NCBI RefSeq assembly: GCF_014196745.1
Contig: NZ_JACIEH010000001.1
Coordinates: 930,001-994,000 of the forward strand
Length of the DNA: 64,000 bases
Direction of reading: 5' to 3'
Source of the DNA: Sphingomonas kyeonggiensis
GTDB taxonomy: Bacteria > Pseudomonadota > Alphaproteobacteria > Sphingomonadales > Sphingomonadaceae
In this document: positions 8,456-17,746 of the stretch, in pieces
Position numbering within the stretch: position 1 is the stretch's first letter
How the letters are laid out: every line of letters begins with the position of its first letter
Made by a program: the position numbers and the translations under genes
Notes under the pieces: generated by a model
Database searches by the model: none
The model's input: the letters and a program-made list of their open reading frames with translations, nothing else
Told to the model about the DNA's origin: nothing

Positions 8456-8914
8456 ATGGGGATTCAGGGCACTGCGCGCATTCATCGCAAGCTGATCGAC
8501 TCGCTCTATGTCGAGGCGATGCTCCTGGCCGACGAGGCCCGGGGTTATTTCGATGAACTGGGCCGCAACGAGCGCGAGGCGCTGGAGGCGCTCAACCGGG
8601 TCGCCTTCTCCTGCGAGTCGCTCAAGGTGACGACGCGGCTGATGCACATCATCGCCTGGCTGCTGACCCAGCGCGCGGTGGACGCCGGCGAGCTCAACCC
8701 CGGCGACGCGCTGATGCCGTCACGCCGGCTGGGCGACGCGCCTGAGACCGGGGAAGCACTGCTCGACGCGATGCCGCCCCAGGCGGTGTCGATCATCAAC
8801 ACCAGCATCGACCTGTATCGCCGCGTCGCCCGGCTCGACGAGTCGCTCGACGAGGAAGTGGCGATCGAGAGCCCGGCGCGCAGCATGATGGACCGGCTGG
8901 CCGCGGCTTTCTGA
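8456..8914 (+). CDS. rcdA: DUF1465 protein, RcdA-type regulator of CtrA degradation
   Basis: A 152-residue all-helical protein. The segment CESLKVTTRLMHIIAWLLTQ, followed by RAV, matches the core of Caulobacter RcdA (ESMRLTTRLMQVASWLLLQRAV as I recall it), an adaptor that helps deliver the cell-cycle regulator CtrA and other substrates to ClpXP. In sphingomonads the same family is annotated DUF1465 and its exact partner set is not established. It begins MGIQGTARIHRKLIDSLYVE. It is single, followed by a long imperfect inverted repeat. Confidence 0.8.
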   Translation: MGIQGTARIHRKLIDSLYVEAMLLADEARGYFDELGRNEREALEALNRVAFSCESLKVTTRLMHIIAWLLTQRAVDAGELNPGDALMPSRRLGDAPETGEALLDAMPPQAVSIINTSIDLYRRVARLDESLDEEVAIESPARSMMDRLAAAF

Positions 8915-8950
8915 GTAACTGAGCCTTCTTGAACGACGGCTTCTTCTTGC

Positions 8951-9088
8951 TCCCTTTCCTGCAAGGGAGGTGTTGGGAGTGGGTTGCGAGCGTGGCGAGC
9001 CCAACTTCTCGGCTGGCTGTAAAAGAAAAGGCCGGGCATCGAGCCCGACCTTTTCTTACCCATCCCTAACCCTCCCTTGCAGGGAGGG
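8951..9088. repeat. Imperfect inverted repeat with internal terminator-like hairpin
   Basis: Outer arms at about 8951-8984 and 9057-9088 share GCAAGGGAGG and CCTCCCTTGC cores. Inside, 9021-9037 and 9042-9056 form a hairpin with A- and T-rich ends (AAAAGAAAAGGCCGGGC with GCCCGACCTTTTCTT, one mismatch), which would terminate transcription in both directions between convergent rcdA and the nitronate monooxygenase gene. Confidence 0.65.
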
Positions 9089-9098
9089 GGAGTTGAGC

Positions 9099-10046
9099 TC
9101 AGCCCCCGCACAACCCCGCCTTCGCCGCGGCGTACTCCGCCTTCATCCGCTCGATCTTTACCGCGGCCGGCTCGACCGCATGGACGGCGCCGATGCCCTG
9201 GCCCGAACCCCAGATGTCCTTCCAGGCTTTGGCCCCGCCGAAGTTCATCGCGCTCGGATCGCTTTCCGGCAGGTTCTCCGGATCGAGCCCGGCATTGACG
9301 ATCGAGGCCTTCAGGTAATTGCCGTGCACCCCGGTGAAGAGGTTCGAATAGACGATGTCGTCCGCCGAGCCCTCGACAATGCCCTGCTTGTACTCGGGCT
9401 GCGCATTCGCCTCGTCGGTGGCGATGAAGGGCGAGCCGATATAGGCGAGATCGGCGCCCATCGCCTGGGCCGCCAGTACCGAGCGGCCATTGGCGATCGC
9501 GCCCGACAGGATCACCGGCCCGTCGAACCATTCGCGCACTTCCTGGACCAGCGCGAAGGGGCTCAGCCGCCCGGCATGGCCGCCGGCGCCGGTGGCGACG
9601 AGGATCAGGCCGTCCGCGCCCTTCTCCACCGCCTTGTGGGCGAAGCGGTCGTCGATCACGTCGTGCAGGGTGATGCCACCCCAGCTGTGGACGGCGTCGT
9701 TGAGCTCGGGTCGGGCGCCGAGCGAGGTGATCACGATCGGCACCTTCCACTTGGCACAGGCCGCCACGTCATGCTCGAGCCGCGGATTGGAGCGGTGGAC
9801 GATCTGGTTGACCGCGAAGGGCGCCGAAGGCGTGTCCGGGTTGTCGCGGTCCCAGGCGGCCAGCTCTTCGGTGATCTGGTGGAGCCATTCGTCGAGCCTG
9901 GTGTCCGGCCGCGCGTTCAGCGCCGGGAACGAGCCGACGATCCCCGCCTTGCACTGGGCGATGACCAGTTCGGGCACCGAGATGATGAACAGCGGCGACC
10001 CGATGACGGGCAGGCGCAGGCGATCGAAGAGCGGAGGCAAAGCCAT
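9099..10046 (-). CDS. Nitronate monooxygenase family (FMN) protein
   Basis: 315 residues with the TIM-barrel of the NMO/2-nitropropane dioxygenase family, which oxidises alkyl nitronates with O2 and FMN. Visible landmarks are PVIGSPLFIISVPELVIAQ at the N-terminus, ATGAGGHAGRLS near residue 170 (catalytic His and phosphate-binding Gly), SGAIANGRSVLAAQAMGADL (FMN phosphate loop) and YIGSPFIATDEA. Related enoyl reductases (FabK-type) share the fold, so the substrate is not certain. Monocistronic. Confidence 0.85.
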   Translation of the reverse strand: MALPPLFDRLRLPVIGSPLFIISVPELVIAQCKAGIVGSFPALNARPDTRLDEWLHQITEELAAWDRDNPDTPSAPFAVNQIVHRSNPRLEHDVAACAKWKVPIVITSLGARPELNDAVHSWGGITLHDVIDDRFAHKAVEKGADGLILVATGAGGHAGRLSPFALVQEVREWFDGPVILSGAIANGRSVLAAQAMGADLAYIGSPFIATDEANAQPEYKQGIVEGSADDIVYSNLFTGVHGNYLKASIVNAGLDPENLPESDPSAMNFGGAKAWKDIWGSGQGIGAVHAVEPAAVKIERMKAEYAAAKAGLCGG

Positions 10047-10226
10047 GGATCAGTTTTGTAGCGAAACCGGAATGGCCGTCCAGCCCGGTGCGGGGGACGC
10101 TACGGCAGCGCGGGGTGCTCGTCGGCGCGCTGGCCGGGCGATAGGGCCGACTCGGCCCGGCCGGCATTGAAGCGAGTCGGGCGCATCCCCATTCTCGGGC
10201 GATCCAACCGTCCTGGGGGAAGCCGC

Positions 10227-10394
10227 ATGGTCACCAATGACGTCTACATCATCGTCCGCGACGCCATCCGGGCTGCCGCCGAGCAGAGCGGCAAGCTCTA
10301 CGAGGTCGGGCAGGAGAGCCATTATCAGGCGCTCGCCGCGATGATGGCCCTGCGCAAGGCGGGGTATGAAGTGACGAAGCGCCTCGACAATTAG
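10227..10394 (+). CDS. Small hypothetical protein (55 aa)
   Basis: Begins MVTNDVYIIVRDAIRAAAEQ after a GGGGGAAG ribosome-binding site. It is mixed helical and soluble with no family I recognise. Its TAG stop overlaps the TAA stop of the convergent gene by three bases (TTAG at 10391-10394). Confidence 0.55.
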   Translation: MVTNDVYIIVRDAIRAAAEQSGKLYEVGQESHYQALAAMMALRKAGYEVTKRLDN

Positions 10395-10810
10395 TCGAAG
10401 GGCCGCTGCCAGATCACGAAGGTATCGACATCGGTGGAGCGGATCGCCGCGGCGTACATGTCGTGGCGGAAGTCCGGCAGTGCGGCGATCCGCTCGACCA
10501 TCGTCCCTTCGCCTTTCGCGCCCAGCGGCAGGGTGAAGGCGACATCCTCGTCCGCGCCGTAGAAGAGCCACCAGGCGCTGCGCCCGTCCGGTCCGCCATC
10601 GCTGGCCTCGATCGCGACGGCCATCAGGTCATCGACCGGCGTCGCCCGGCACTTGCCCTCGGGATCGATCGTCCACAGAAGGTCGGCATCCACGCCGGTC
10701 TGCCAGAGGCTCTCGGGCTCGGCGGGGGCGGCCGGGGCAGGCGGTTCGACGGGTGCGGGTGCTGCAACCGGCGCCTTGCTGCGACGCTTGAACCAATCGA
10801 ACAACCCCAT
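10391..10810 (-). CDS. Hypothetical protein with basic N-terminus and Pro/Ala linker
   Basis: 139 residues from MGLFDWFKRRSKAPVA (an ATG six bases upstream is also possible). An amphipathic basic start is followed by a Pro/Ala-rich linker (residues 13-37) and a compact C-terminal domain containing SAWWLFYGADEDVAFTLPLG and DTFVIWQRPFD. I do not recognise the domain. The layout suggests a membrane-associated or partner-tethered cytosolic protein. It is alone on its strand between convergent and co-directional neighbours. Confidence 0.6.
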   Translation of the reverse strand: MGLFDWFKRRSKAPVAAPAPVEPPAPAAPAEPESLWQTGVDADLLWTIDPEGKCRATPVDDLMAVAIEASDGGPDGRSAWWLFYGADEDVAFTLPLGAKGEGTMVERIAALPDFRHDMYAAAIRSTDVDTFVIWQRPFD

Positions 10811-10877
10811 CGCCAACTCCCGGCCCGACTCGAAGGGAATATGGGCTAGCCCGGCAATGTGACGGCTCGGCGAGCGG

Positions 10878-11402
10878 TCAGTCGATCCGCTTCAGTCCGG
10901 TGGCATATTCCCGCTGCTTGGCGGCGTAGAGCGCGGCGCTGGCCTTGAGCAGCGCCTTCTGCATGTCGTCGAGCGGGCGGATCGCCTTGGCGGGCGAGCC
11001 GACGATCAGATGGCCGGCGGGAAATTCCTTGCCTTCGGTCACCAGCGCGCCGGCGCCGACCAGGCAGTCCTCGCCGATCACCGCGCGGTTGAGGATCGTC
11101 GCGCCCATGCCGATCAGCGTGCGGTTGCCGATCGTGCAGCCGTGCAGGATCGCGTGATGGCCGACGGTGACGTCCTCGCCCACCGTGCAGGGGGCGCCGG
11201 GGTCCGAATGGAGCATCGCCCCGTCCTGGATGTTCGAGCGCGCGCCGACCAGGATCGGGGTGTTGTCCGCGCGGATCACCGCGCCGAACCAGACCGAGGC
11301 GAGCGCGGCGAGATGGACGCCGCCGATCAGGTCGGCGCTCGGCGCGACCCAGGCGTCTTCGGCGAGGAGGGGGCGGTGCCCCGCGAATTCATAGAGCGGC
11401 AT
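10878..11402 (-). CDS. Gamma-class carbonic anhydrase-like hexapeptide-repeat protein
   Basis: 174 residues forming a left-handed beta-helix of the PaaY/YrdA/gamma-CA family. Hexapeptide turns run through AVIRADNTPILVGARSNIQD, and the zinc-ligand positions are seen in MLHSD and GHHAILHG. Members hydrate CO2 or act as metal-bound scaffolds or thioesterase-like enzymes; many lack measured activity. The upstream small membrane protein ends only 4 bases before its start region, so the two are probably cotranscribed. Confidence 0.88.
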   Translation of the reverse strand: MPLYEFAGHRPLLAEDAWVAPSADLIGGVHLAALASVWFGAVIRADNTPILVGARSNIQDGAMLHSDPGAPCTVGEDVTVGHHAILHGCTIGNRTLIGMGATILNRAVIGEDCLVGAGALVTEGKEFPAGHLIVGSPAKAIRPLDDMQKALLKASAALYAAKQREYATGLKRID

Positions 11403-11406
11403 GCGC

Positions 11407-11637
11407 TCAGAATAGCGGTGCTTCGAAGCCCTGGGGAAGGGGGATATTGGCGCCGAGGGCGAGGGCCAGTGCGACGGTGCCGAGCAGCAGCGCCAGCGTC
11501 GAGGAGAGCGAGAACAGCCCCCAGCCGACCATGGTGACCATCTGCGAATTGGTACGCTGCTCGCGCTTGTTGCGACCCATCGACTGGATCACGAACATCG
11601 CCAGCATCGCATAAGCAAAGACAAGAAACTCGGTCAT
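11407..11637 (-). CDS. Small two-helix membrane protein
   Basis: 76 residues from MTEFLVFAYAMLAMFVIQSM, with one hydrophobic helix at the N-terminus, a polar stretch GRNKREQRTNSQ, and a second helix (WGLFSLSSTLALLLGTVALA). No known family. It immediately precedes the gamma-carbonic-anhydrase gene on the same strand. Confidence 0.6.
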   Translation of the reverse strand: MTEFLVFAYAMLAMFVIQSMGRNKREQRTNSQMVTMVGWGLFSLSSTLALLLGTVALALALGANIPLPQGFEAPLF

Positions 11638-11749
11638 CAACCCACCCCGAAATCCCCCAGGCGATGTACCGGGCGAGGGTTAACGGTTCAATGCCGAGTA
11701 CCTCCGGTCTACCGCAGTGCCGCAAGGATCCGTCGTCGGCGAAACGAGT

Positions 11750-12688
11750 TCAGTGATGGGCGGGCGCGGGGGCCTCTGCCGCCTTGCAGCTGCACGTGCA
11801 GCCGCAGGAAACCGGCAGGCAGCGGCAGGGCTGGGGCGTCGCGCAATAGCAGAGTTGCGCGGCCGGCGGCCTGGCCTCTTCCTTCTTCTTCTTCGGCTTC
11901 TCGGGCGGGTTGGGAAGTGGCAGCAGGTCGCGGGCGTTGCCGCCGGCATAGACGCTGTGCTGGCTTGCCCCGCAAGCCGGGCAGCCAGGGTCGTGATCGC
12001 CGTCCTCGTCCTGCCCGCCCAAGCCGAACCGGAAGCCGCCGGACTCCTTCTTCAGCACCTTCTTCGCTGCATCGCACACAGCGATGGCGTGGTTACCCAG
12101 GGTCGACACGGTCTGGCCCATCGCCACCTGCTCGGTGGCGTAGAAATGGACGAGCATCGCGTCGCCGTGCGCATCGGCGGGCTCGCGGACCGCGGGATAG
12201 CTCAGCATCTGCTGCAGGTCGGCGAGCTGCGATTCCATCGCGGCGATCTGGCCGCCCCAATTGTTGAAGGCGGCGAACAGCTCGTAATCCGGCCAGGTGG
12301 CGGGGGCGTGCGGGCGCATCTGCTCGATGAAGTTGACCGGTCCGGCAATGTCCTCGCGCAGCAGGCGGAGCAGCACGCGCAGCGTCACCACGTCGCGCTG
12401 CGGCTGGCGCAGCCGCTGGGCGAATATGTCGGTCACCGTGGCGGTGTGCTTCCACACCTGCCGGGCGAGCATCCGGGTGAATTCCTCGTCGCGCTTCTTC
12501 GGCCTGGCGAGCAGCGCTGCCTTCAGCGAGCCGAGCATGCCGATCACGATCAGCAGCGCGAGGAACACGCCGCCGACCAGGATCCAGGCCGGCCAGTAGA
12601 TCGCCGCCGCGCTGATCGGCTCGGCAACGACGCCGGCCTTCGCCGCGCTCGCCGCCACATCGCCGGTCGAAACCAGAATGATCGCCAC
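11750..12688 (-). CDS. Membrane-anchored protein with Cys-rich C-terminal tail
   Basis: 312 residues. One hydrophobic helix (YWPAWILVGGVFLALLIVIG, about 31-50) is followed by a long helical cytosolic or periplasmic region (about 60-220), then a CPACG motif, a Lys/Glu linker (PKKKKEEARPP) and a tail with eight Cys (CYCATPQPCRCLPVSCGCTC continuing SC). The closely spaced Cys-x-Cys pairs look like a metal-binding or disulfide-cross-linked tail. I do not recognise the family. Expressed alone between uxaA and the small membrane gene. Confidence 0.7.
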   Translation of the reverse strand: MAIILVSTGDVAASAAKAGVVAEPISAAAIYWPAWILVGGVFLALLIVIGMLGSLKAALLARPKKRDEEFTRMLARQVWKHTATVTDIFAQRLRQPQRDVVTLRVLLRLLREDIAGPVNFIEQMRPHAPATWPDYELFAAFNNWGGQIAAMESQLADLQQMLSYPAVREPADAHGDAMLVHFYATEQVAMGQTVSTLGNHAIAVCDAAKKVLKKESGGFRFGLGGQDEDGDHDPGCPACGASQHSVYAGGNARDLLPLPNPPEKPKKKKEEARPPAAQLCYCATPQPCRCLPVSCGCTCSCKAAEAPAPAHH

Positions 12689-12774
12689 GCCTTCCCCCCT
12701 GAGTCGCGGGCGATATGGTTAACAGAAACCGCCAGCGCGCACAGTCATGACTCTTCCGTTCCGAAGCAGCGTGC

Positions 12775-14232
12775 CTAGAGCGTGACGCCGCGCTTCCAGA
12801 TCGCGATCTCCCGCTCGCCATTGCGCTCGGCGGCGGTTTCCCTGCCCGATGCGATCGCCGCGATCGTGTCGAGCAGTGCATCGGCGGCGCTCTCCATTCC
12901 GTCCTCCAGCACCTGGCCGGCATCGAAGTCGATCCAGCCCGGCTTGCGGGTGGCGAGATCGTGGTTCGAGGCGATCTTGATCGTCGGCACCGGGAAGCCG
13001 AGCGGCGTACCACGGCCGGTGGTGAACAGGATCGCAGTTGCGCCCGCCGCCGCCAGCGCGGTGGAGGAAACCGCGTCATTGCCCGGCGCCTCGAGCAGGG
13101 TCAGCCCCTTGCGCCGCACGCGCCCGCCATAAGGGATCACGTCGGTGACGATCGCATGGCCTGCCTTCTGCACCGCGCCCAGCGACTTCTCCTCCAGCGT
13201 GGTGATGCCGCCGGCGATGTTGCCGGGCGAGGGGTTCTCCGAAACGGGCTCGCCGTGGCGGGTGAAATACGCCTTGAAGTCGTTGACCAGCTCGACGATC
13301 CCGTCGAACACCGTCTCGTCCTGGGCGCGCTCCATCAACAGCTGCTCGGCGCCGAAGATCTCGGGGATTTCGGTGAGGATCGCAGTGCCGCCGGCCGCGG
13401 TCACCGCATCGGCCATCCGCCCGACCAGCGGATTGGCGGTGAGCCCCGAAAAGCCGTCCGACCCGCCGCACTTCACGCCCAGCACCAGCTCGGAAAGCGG
13501 GGCGGGGGTGCGCTCCGCCTGGGCCCCGGCGACCAGTTCCTCGACCAGTGCCAGCCCTTCTTCGACCTCGTCGCTCGCCATCTGCGCGCCGAGGGTGCGC
13601 AGATTGGGATGGTCGATGCCTTCGAGCATCCCCTTGATCTGGTTGTTCTCGCAGCCCAGCCCGACGATCAGCACGCCGCCGGCATTGGGATGGTTGGCCA
13701 GCGCCGAAAGGATGGCACGGGTGCCCTGGAGGTCGTCGCCCAGCTGGGAGCAGCCGAACGGGTGCGGGAAGGCATGGACGCCGTCGACCTTGCCGCCATG
13801 CAGCTTCTCGGCGCGCTCGGCGATCTTCTGCGCGGTGCGGGCGACGCAGCCGACGGTGGGGATCACCCAGATCTCGTTGCGGGTGCCCACCCGGCCATTG
13901 GCGCGGCGATAGCCGAGGAAGCCCGGGCCTTCGATCGCCGCATCGGCGTGCGCGGCAGGGGTGAAGGCATAGTCGCCGTTGCCCTTCAGCGCGGTGGCGA
14001 CATTATGGACATGGACATGCTCGCCCGGCGCGATGTCGCGGGTCGCCACGCCGATCGGGAAGCCGAACTTGAGCACGGGCTCGCCCGCAGCGATCGGCTT
14101 CACCGCGACCTTGTGGCCCTTGCCGATCGGCTCGGAGAGGGTGACGCCCAGCGCCGCTTCGCCGGCGGCCATGTCGCGCAGCGCGGTGGCGGTGCTGTCC
14201 TTGGGATCGATACGGAAAAGTGCAGGGATCAT
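12775..14232 (-). CDS. uxaA: Altronate dehydratase (UxaA family)
   Basis: 485 residues. UxaA dehydrates D-altronate to 2-keto-3-deoxy-gluconate in galacturonate breakdown. The N-terminal SAF domain (about 1-95) includes EHVHVHNVATAL, and the core shows GRVGTRNEIWVIPTVGCV, HPFGCSQLGDD, GLGCENNQIKG and LGVKCGGSDGFSG, which carry the conserved Cys and His for iron. The end matches SAF-C. No other uronate genes are nearby, but a perfect palindrome lies just upstream (14262-14279), suggesting sugar-controlled expression. Related galactarate dehydratases share the fold. Confidence 0.92.
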   Translation of the reverse strand: MIPALFRIDPKDSTATALRDMAAGEAALGVTLSEPIGKGHKVAVKPIAAGEPVLKFGFPIGVATRDIAPGEHVHVHNVATALKGNGDYAFTPAAHADAAIEGPGFLGYRRANGRVGTRNEIWVIPTVGCVARTAQKIAERAEKLHGGKVDGVHAFPHPFGCSQLGDDLQGTRAILSALANHPNAGGVLIVGLGCENNQIKGMLEGIDHPNLRTLGAQMASDEVEEGLALVEELVAGAQAERTPAPLSELVLGVKCGGSDGFSGLTANPLVGRMADAVTAAGGTAILTEIPEIFGAEQLLMERAQDETVFDGIVELVNDFKAYFTRHGEPVSENPSPGNIAGGITTLEEKSLGAVQKAGHAIVTDVIPYGGRVRRKGLTLLEAPGNDAVSSTALAAAGATAILFTTGRGTPLGFPVPTIKIASNHDLATRKPGWIDFDAGQVLEDGMESAADALLDTIAAIASGRETAAERNGEREIAIWKRGVTL

Positions 14233-14261
14233 ATCATAGGATATAGGATCGTGACCGGCGC

Positions 14262-14279
14262 ATGGAAACCGGTTTCCAT
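14262..14279. promoter_or_regulatory. LacI-like operator palindrome before uxaA
   Basis: ATGGAAACCGGTTTCCAT is an 18-base perfect palindrome with the central CG of LacI/GalR-family operators. It lies 30 bases upstream of the uxaA start codon and touches the stop codon of the permease gene. No LacI-family gene is in the window. Confidence 0.65.
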
Positions 14280-15625
14280 CATCCCGCCGCCAGCCAGGCG
14301 AAGCGCACCACGAACAGTCCGGCGAGCACCAGCAGCAGCCAGTCCGACACGGTAATCCTGCCTCGAATCAAGCGGATAAGCGCATAGGCGGTGATCCCGA
14401 AGGCCAGTCCGTTGGCGATCGAGAAGGTGAAAGGGATCATCGCGACGGTGAGGAAGGCCGGTATTGCGATTTCGGCATCGTCCCAGTCCACATCCGCGAG
14501 CGGGGCCATCATCAGCCCGCCGACCAGCACCAGTGCCGGCGCGGTGGCGGCGAGCGGCACCAGTTGCGCCCAGGGTGCCACGAACATGGCGAGCAGGAAC
14601 AGCACGCCGGTCACCACCGCCGTGAGGCCGGTGCGCCCGCCTGCCTGCACCCCGGCCGCGCTCTCGACATAGGAAGTCACGGTGCTGGTGCCAAACAGGC
14701 TGCCGGCGATGCTCGCCACCGCATCGGTGAACAGGATGCGGTTGAGGCGCGGGATGCGGCCCTGTTTGTCGATCAGTCCGGCGCGGCGGGTGACGCCGAC
14801 CAGGGTCCCGACATTGTCGAACAGGTCGACGAAGAGGAAGACGAACAGGATCTCGAACAGGCCCAGGCCATGGCTGCCCGACAGGCCGAACACGCCGGCG
14901 AGATCGAGATGAAAGGCGACCTGGCCGATCGCGGTCAGGTCATAGGGCTCGGGCTTGAACGCCACCTGGCCGGTCAGCCAGCCGGCGATCGTGGTCGCGG
15001 CGATACCGATCAGGATCGCCCCGCGCACCTTCCAGGCGGCGAGGCCCGCGGTGACCACCAGCCCGAACAGCGCCAGCGCCGCGCCCGGGGCGTGGAGGTT
15101 GCCCAGCGTCACCGAGGTCGCAGGGCTGGTGACGATGATCCCGGCATTCTTCAGGCCGATCAGCCCGATGAACAGCCCGATGCCGCCGGCCACCGCTGCG
15201 AACAGCTGGGGCGGGATCGCCGCGATGATCAGCTGTCGGATGCCCGCGAAGGTGAGCAGCAGGAAGGCGATGCCGGAGAGGAACACGCAGCCCAGCGCCA
15301 CCGGCCAGGGCACGCCCATTCCCCACACCACGGTGAAGGCGAAATAGGCGTTGAGCCCCATGCCCGGCGCCAGCGCGAGCGGCACATTGGCGGTGATGCC
15401 CATCAGGATGCTCGCCAGCCCGGCGGCGAGGCAGGTCGCGGCGGCGACCGCGGCGACCGGCATGCCCGCCGCGCCCAGGATCGCCGGGTTGACGATGATG
15501 ATGTAGGCCATGGTCAGGAAGGTCGTGCTGCCGGCCAGCACCTCGGTGCGCACGGTCGTGCCACGCTCGGTGAGCGCGAAATGGCGTTCGATCAGGCCCC
15601 GTTCGCTGGGATCAACCACGAGCAT
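14279..15625 (-). CDS. NCS2/AzgA-type adenine/guanine/hypoxanthine permease
   Basis: 448 residues with about 12-14 membrane helices. Family landmarks are AGSTTFLTMAYIIIVNPAIL at the N-terminus, TANVPLALAPGMGLNAYFAF, and GTSTVTSYVESAAGVQAGGR, the substrate-site segment of the AzgA (purine) branch. It should import purine bases with protons. The start MLVVDPSERGL at 15625 is chosen because the longer frame adds a non-conserved basic extension. The stop lies against the uxaA operator, so the two are close but may be separately controlled. Confidence 0.9.
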   Translation of the reverse strand: MLVVDPSERGLIERHFALTERGTTVRTEVLAGSTTFLTMAYIIIVNPAILGAAGMPVAAVAAATCLAAGLASILMGITANVPLALAPGMGLNAYFAFTVVWGMGVPWPVALGCVFLSGIAFLLLTFAGIRQLIIAAIPPQLFAAVAGGIGLFIGLIGLKNAGIIVTSPATSVTLGNLHAPGAALALFGLVVTAGLAAWKVRGAILIGIAATTIAGWLTGQVAFKPEPYDLTAIGQVAFHLDLAGVFGLSGSHGLGLFEILFVFLFVDLFDNVGTLVGVTRRAGLIDKQGRIPRLNRILFTDAVASIAGSLFGTSTVTSYVESAAGVQAGGRTGLTAVVTGVLFLLAMFVAPWAQLVPLAATAPALVLVGGLMMAPLADVDWDDAEIAIPAFLTVAMIPFTFSIANGLAFGITAYALIRLIRGRITVSDWLLLVLAGLFVVRFAWLAAG

Positions 15626-15861
15626 TCCCCCAAACTGCCCGGCGCGCGGCCGATTCTGGCCGGTGGCGGAGCGCGGAAGTTTACAAACCATACGCCACGG
15701 GGCCCCTGTTTTCCCTTCCCCGAAGGGTCCCGAGCGGCGCACGATCGATACGGAAAGGAAAGCCGGCCTGCATCCGCCAGTATGGAGCAGGCGAAATCCT
15801 ACATTGCAAGCGTCCGGGTCGATCCCTGTCGCTGCCGTAGGAAGCGCGGCGGCGCCGTCGA

Positions 15862-16729
<868 letters not shown>

Positions 16730-16737
<8 letters not shown>

Positions 16738-17746
16738 GGGCATCCTCGTCGCGCACCGGCATCACGTAGAAATAGAGCAGCCAGAGCAGCAGCGCGCCGC
16801 CGCCGATTGCCACGCGGATCAGGTCCGAGGTGACGATCTGCCGGCCGACGCCTTCGAGCAGGCCGGCCACGGCGAGCATCAGCACCACGCCGATCATCGC
16901 GAAGGCTGCCGTGCGTCCGGCCTTGGCGGTGGCGGCGGTGCGCGAAAGCCTGCCTGGAAAGGCGACCGCCATACCGATGCGCAGACCGGCGGCGCCGGCA
17001 ATGGCGATGGCGAACATCTCGGTGGTGCCGTGGATCGACAGCCAGGCGGCGAGGGGGAGGCCGAGGCCCTTGGAGACGAACACCGCCATGAAGGCGCCGA
17101 GGATGCAGCCGTTATAGACGAGCAGCAGTATCGTCGGCACGCCAAAGGCGAAGCCCAGCGCGAAGCACATCAGCGAGATCTGGGCGTTGTGGGTGAAGAG
17201 ATAGGTGGCGAAGACGCCGAGCATGCCGTCCTTGCCGCCGCCGTCATAGAGCCCGGCGCGCAGCTCGGCCGCGCTCGATTGCGGCCCGCGGCCGCCGGCC
17301 AGGTCCGCGGGCACGATCGAATGGTACCAGCTCGGATCGCTGGCGACGAGGCAATAGGTGGCGACGGCGCCGAGCAGCATCAGCAGCACCGCGATCACCG
17401 TCTCGCGCGCCAGGCTGCGCAGCGCGAGCGGCCAGCCCGTGGCGAAGTAGCTCGCGATGCGGCGGCGGAGCGGCGGCTGGACGCCGTAGAGGACGAAATA
17501 GGCTCGTGCGCACAGCGCCTCGAGATAGGCGACCAGATCGGCGTCGAGCGACGTCTCGCGGGCGACCGAGAGCGAAGAGAGGGCGGCGCGGTAGAGCACC
17601 GGCAGCTCGAACAGATCCTCGTCCGACAGGCCGGAGGCGCGGCCACGCTCGATCTCGCGGATGCGCTGATCGAGCTCCAGCCAGTCGATCGTGCGGGCCT
17701 CGCGGAAGCGGGCGCTGGCGAACTGGGACGATGCGGCGCCGCTCAC
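16730..17746 (-). CDS. Stage II sporulation protein M-like membrane protein
   Basis: 338 residues. A soluble N-terminus (about 1-105) is followed by about six helices of the SpoIIM (DUF95) family, with typical TYLFTHNAQISLMCFALGFA and YNGCILGAF, HGTTEMFAIAIAGAAGLRIG segments. In non-sporulating bacteria these accompany MoxR/DUF58 genes and their role is not established. It overlaps the DUF58 gene by four bases upstream (ATGA) and the RDD gene downstream. Confidence 0.88.
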
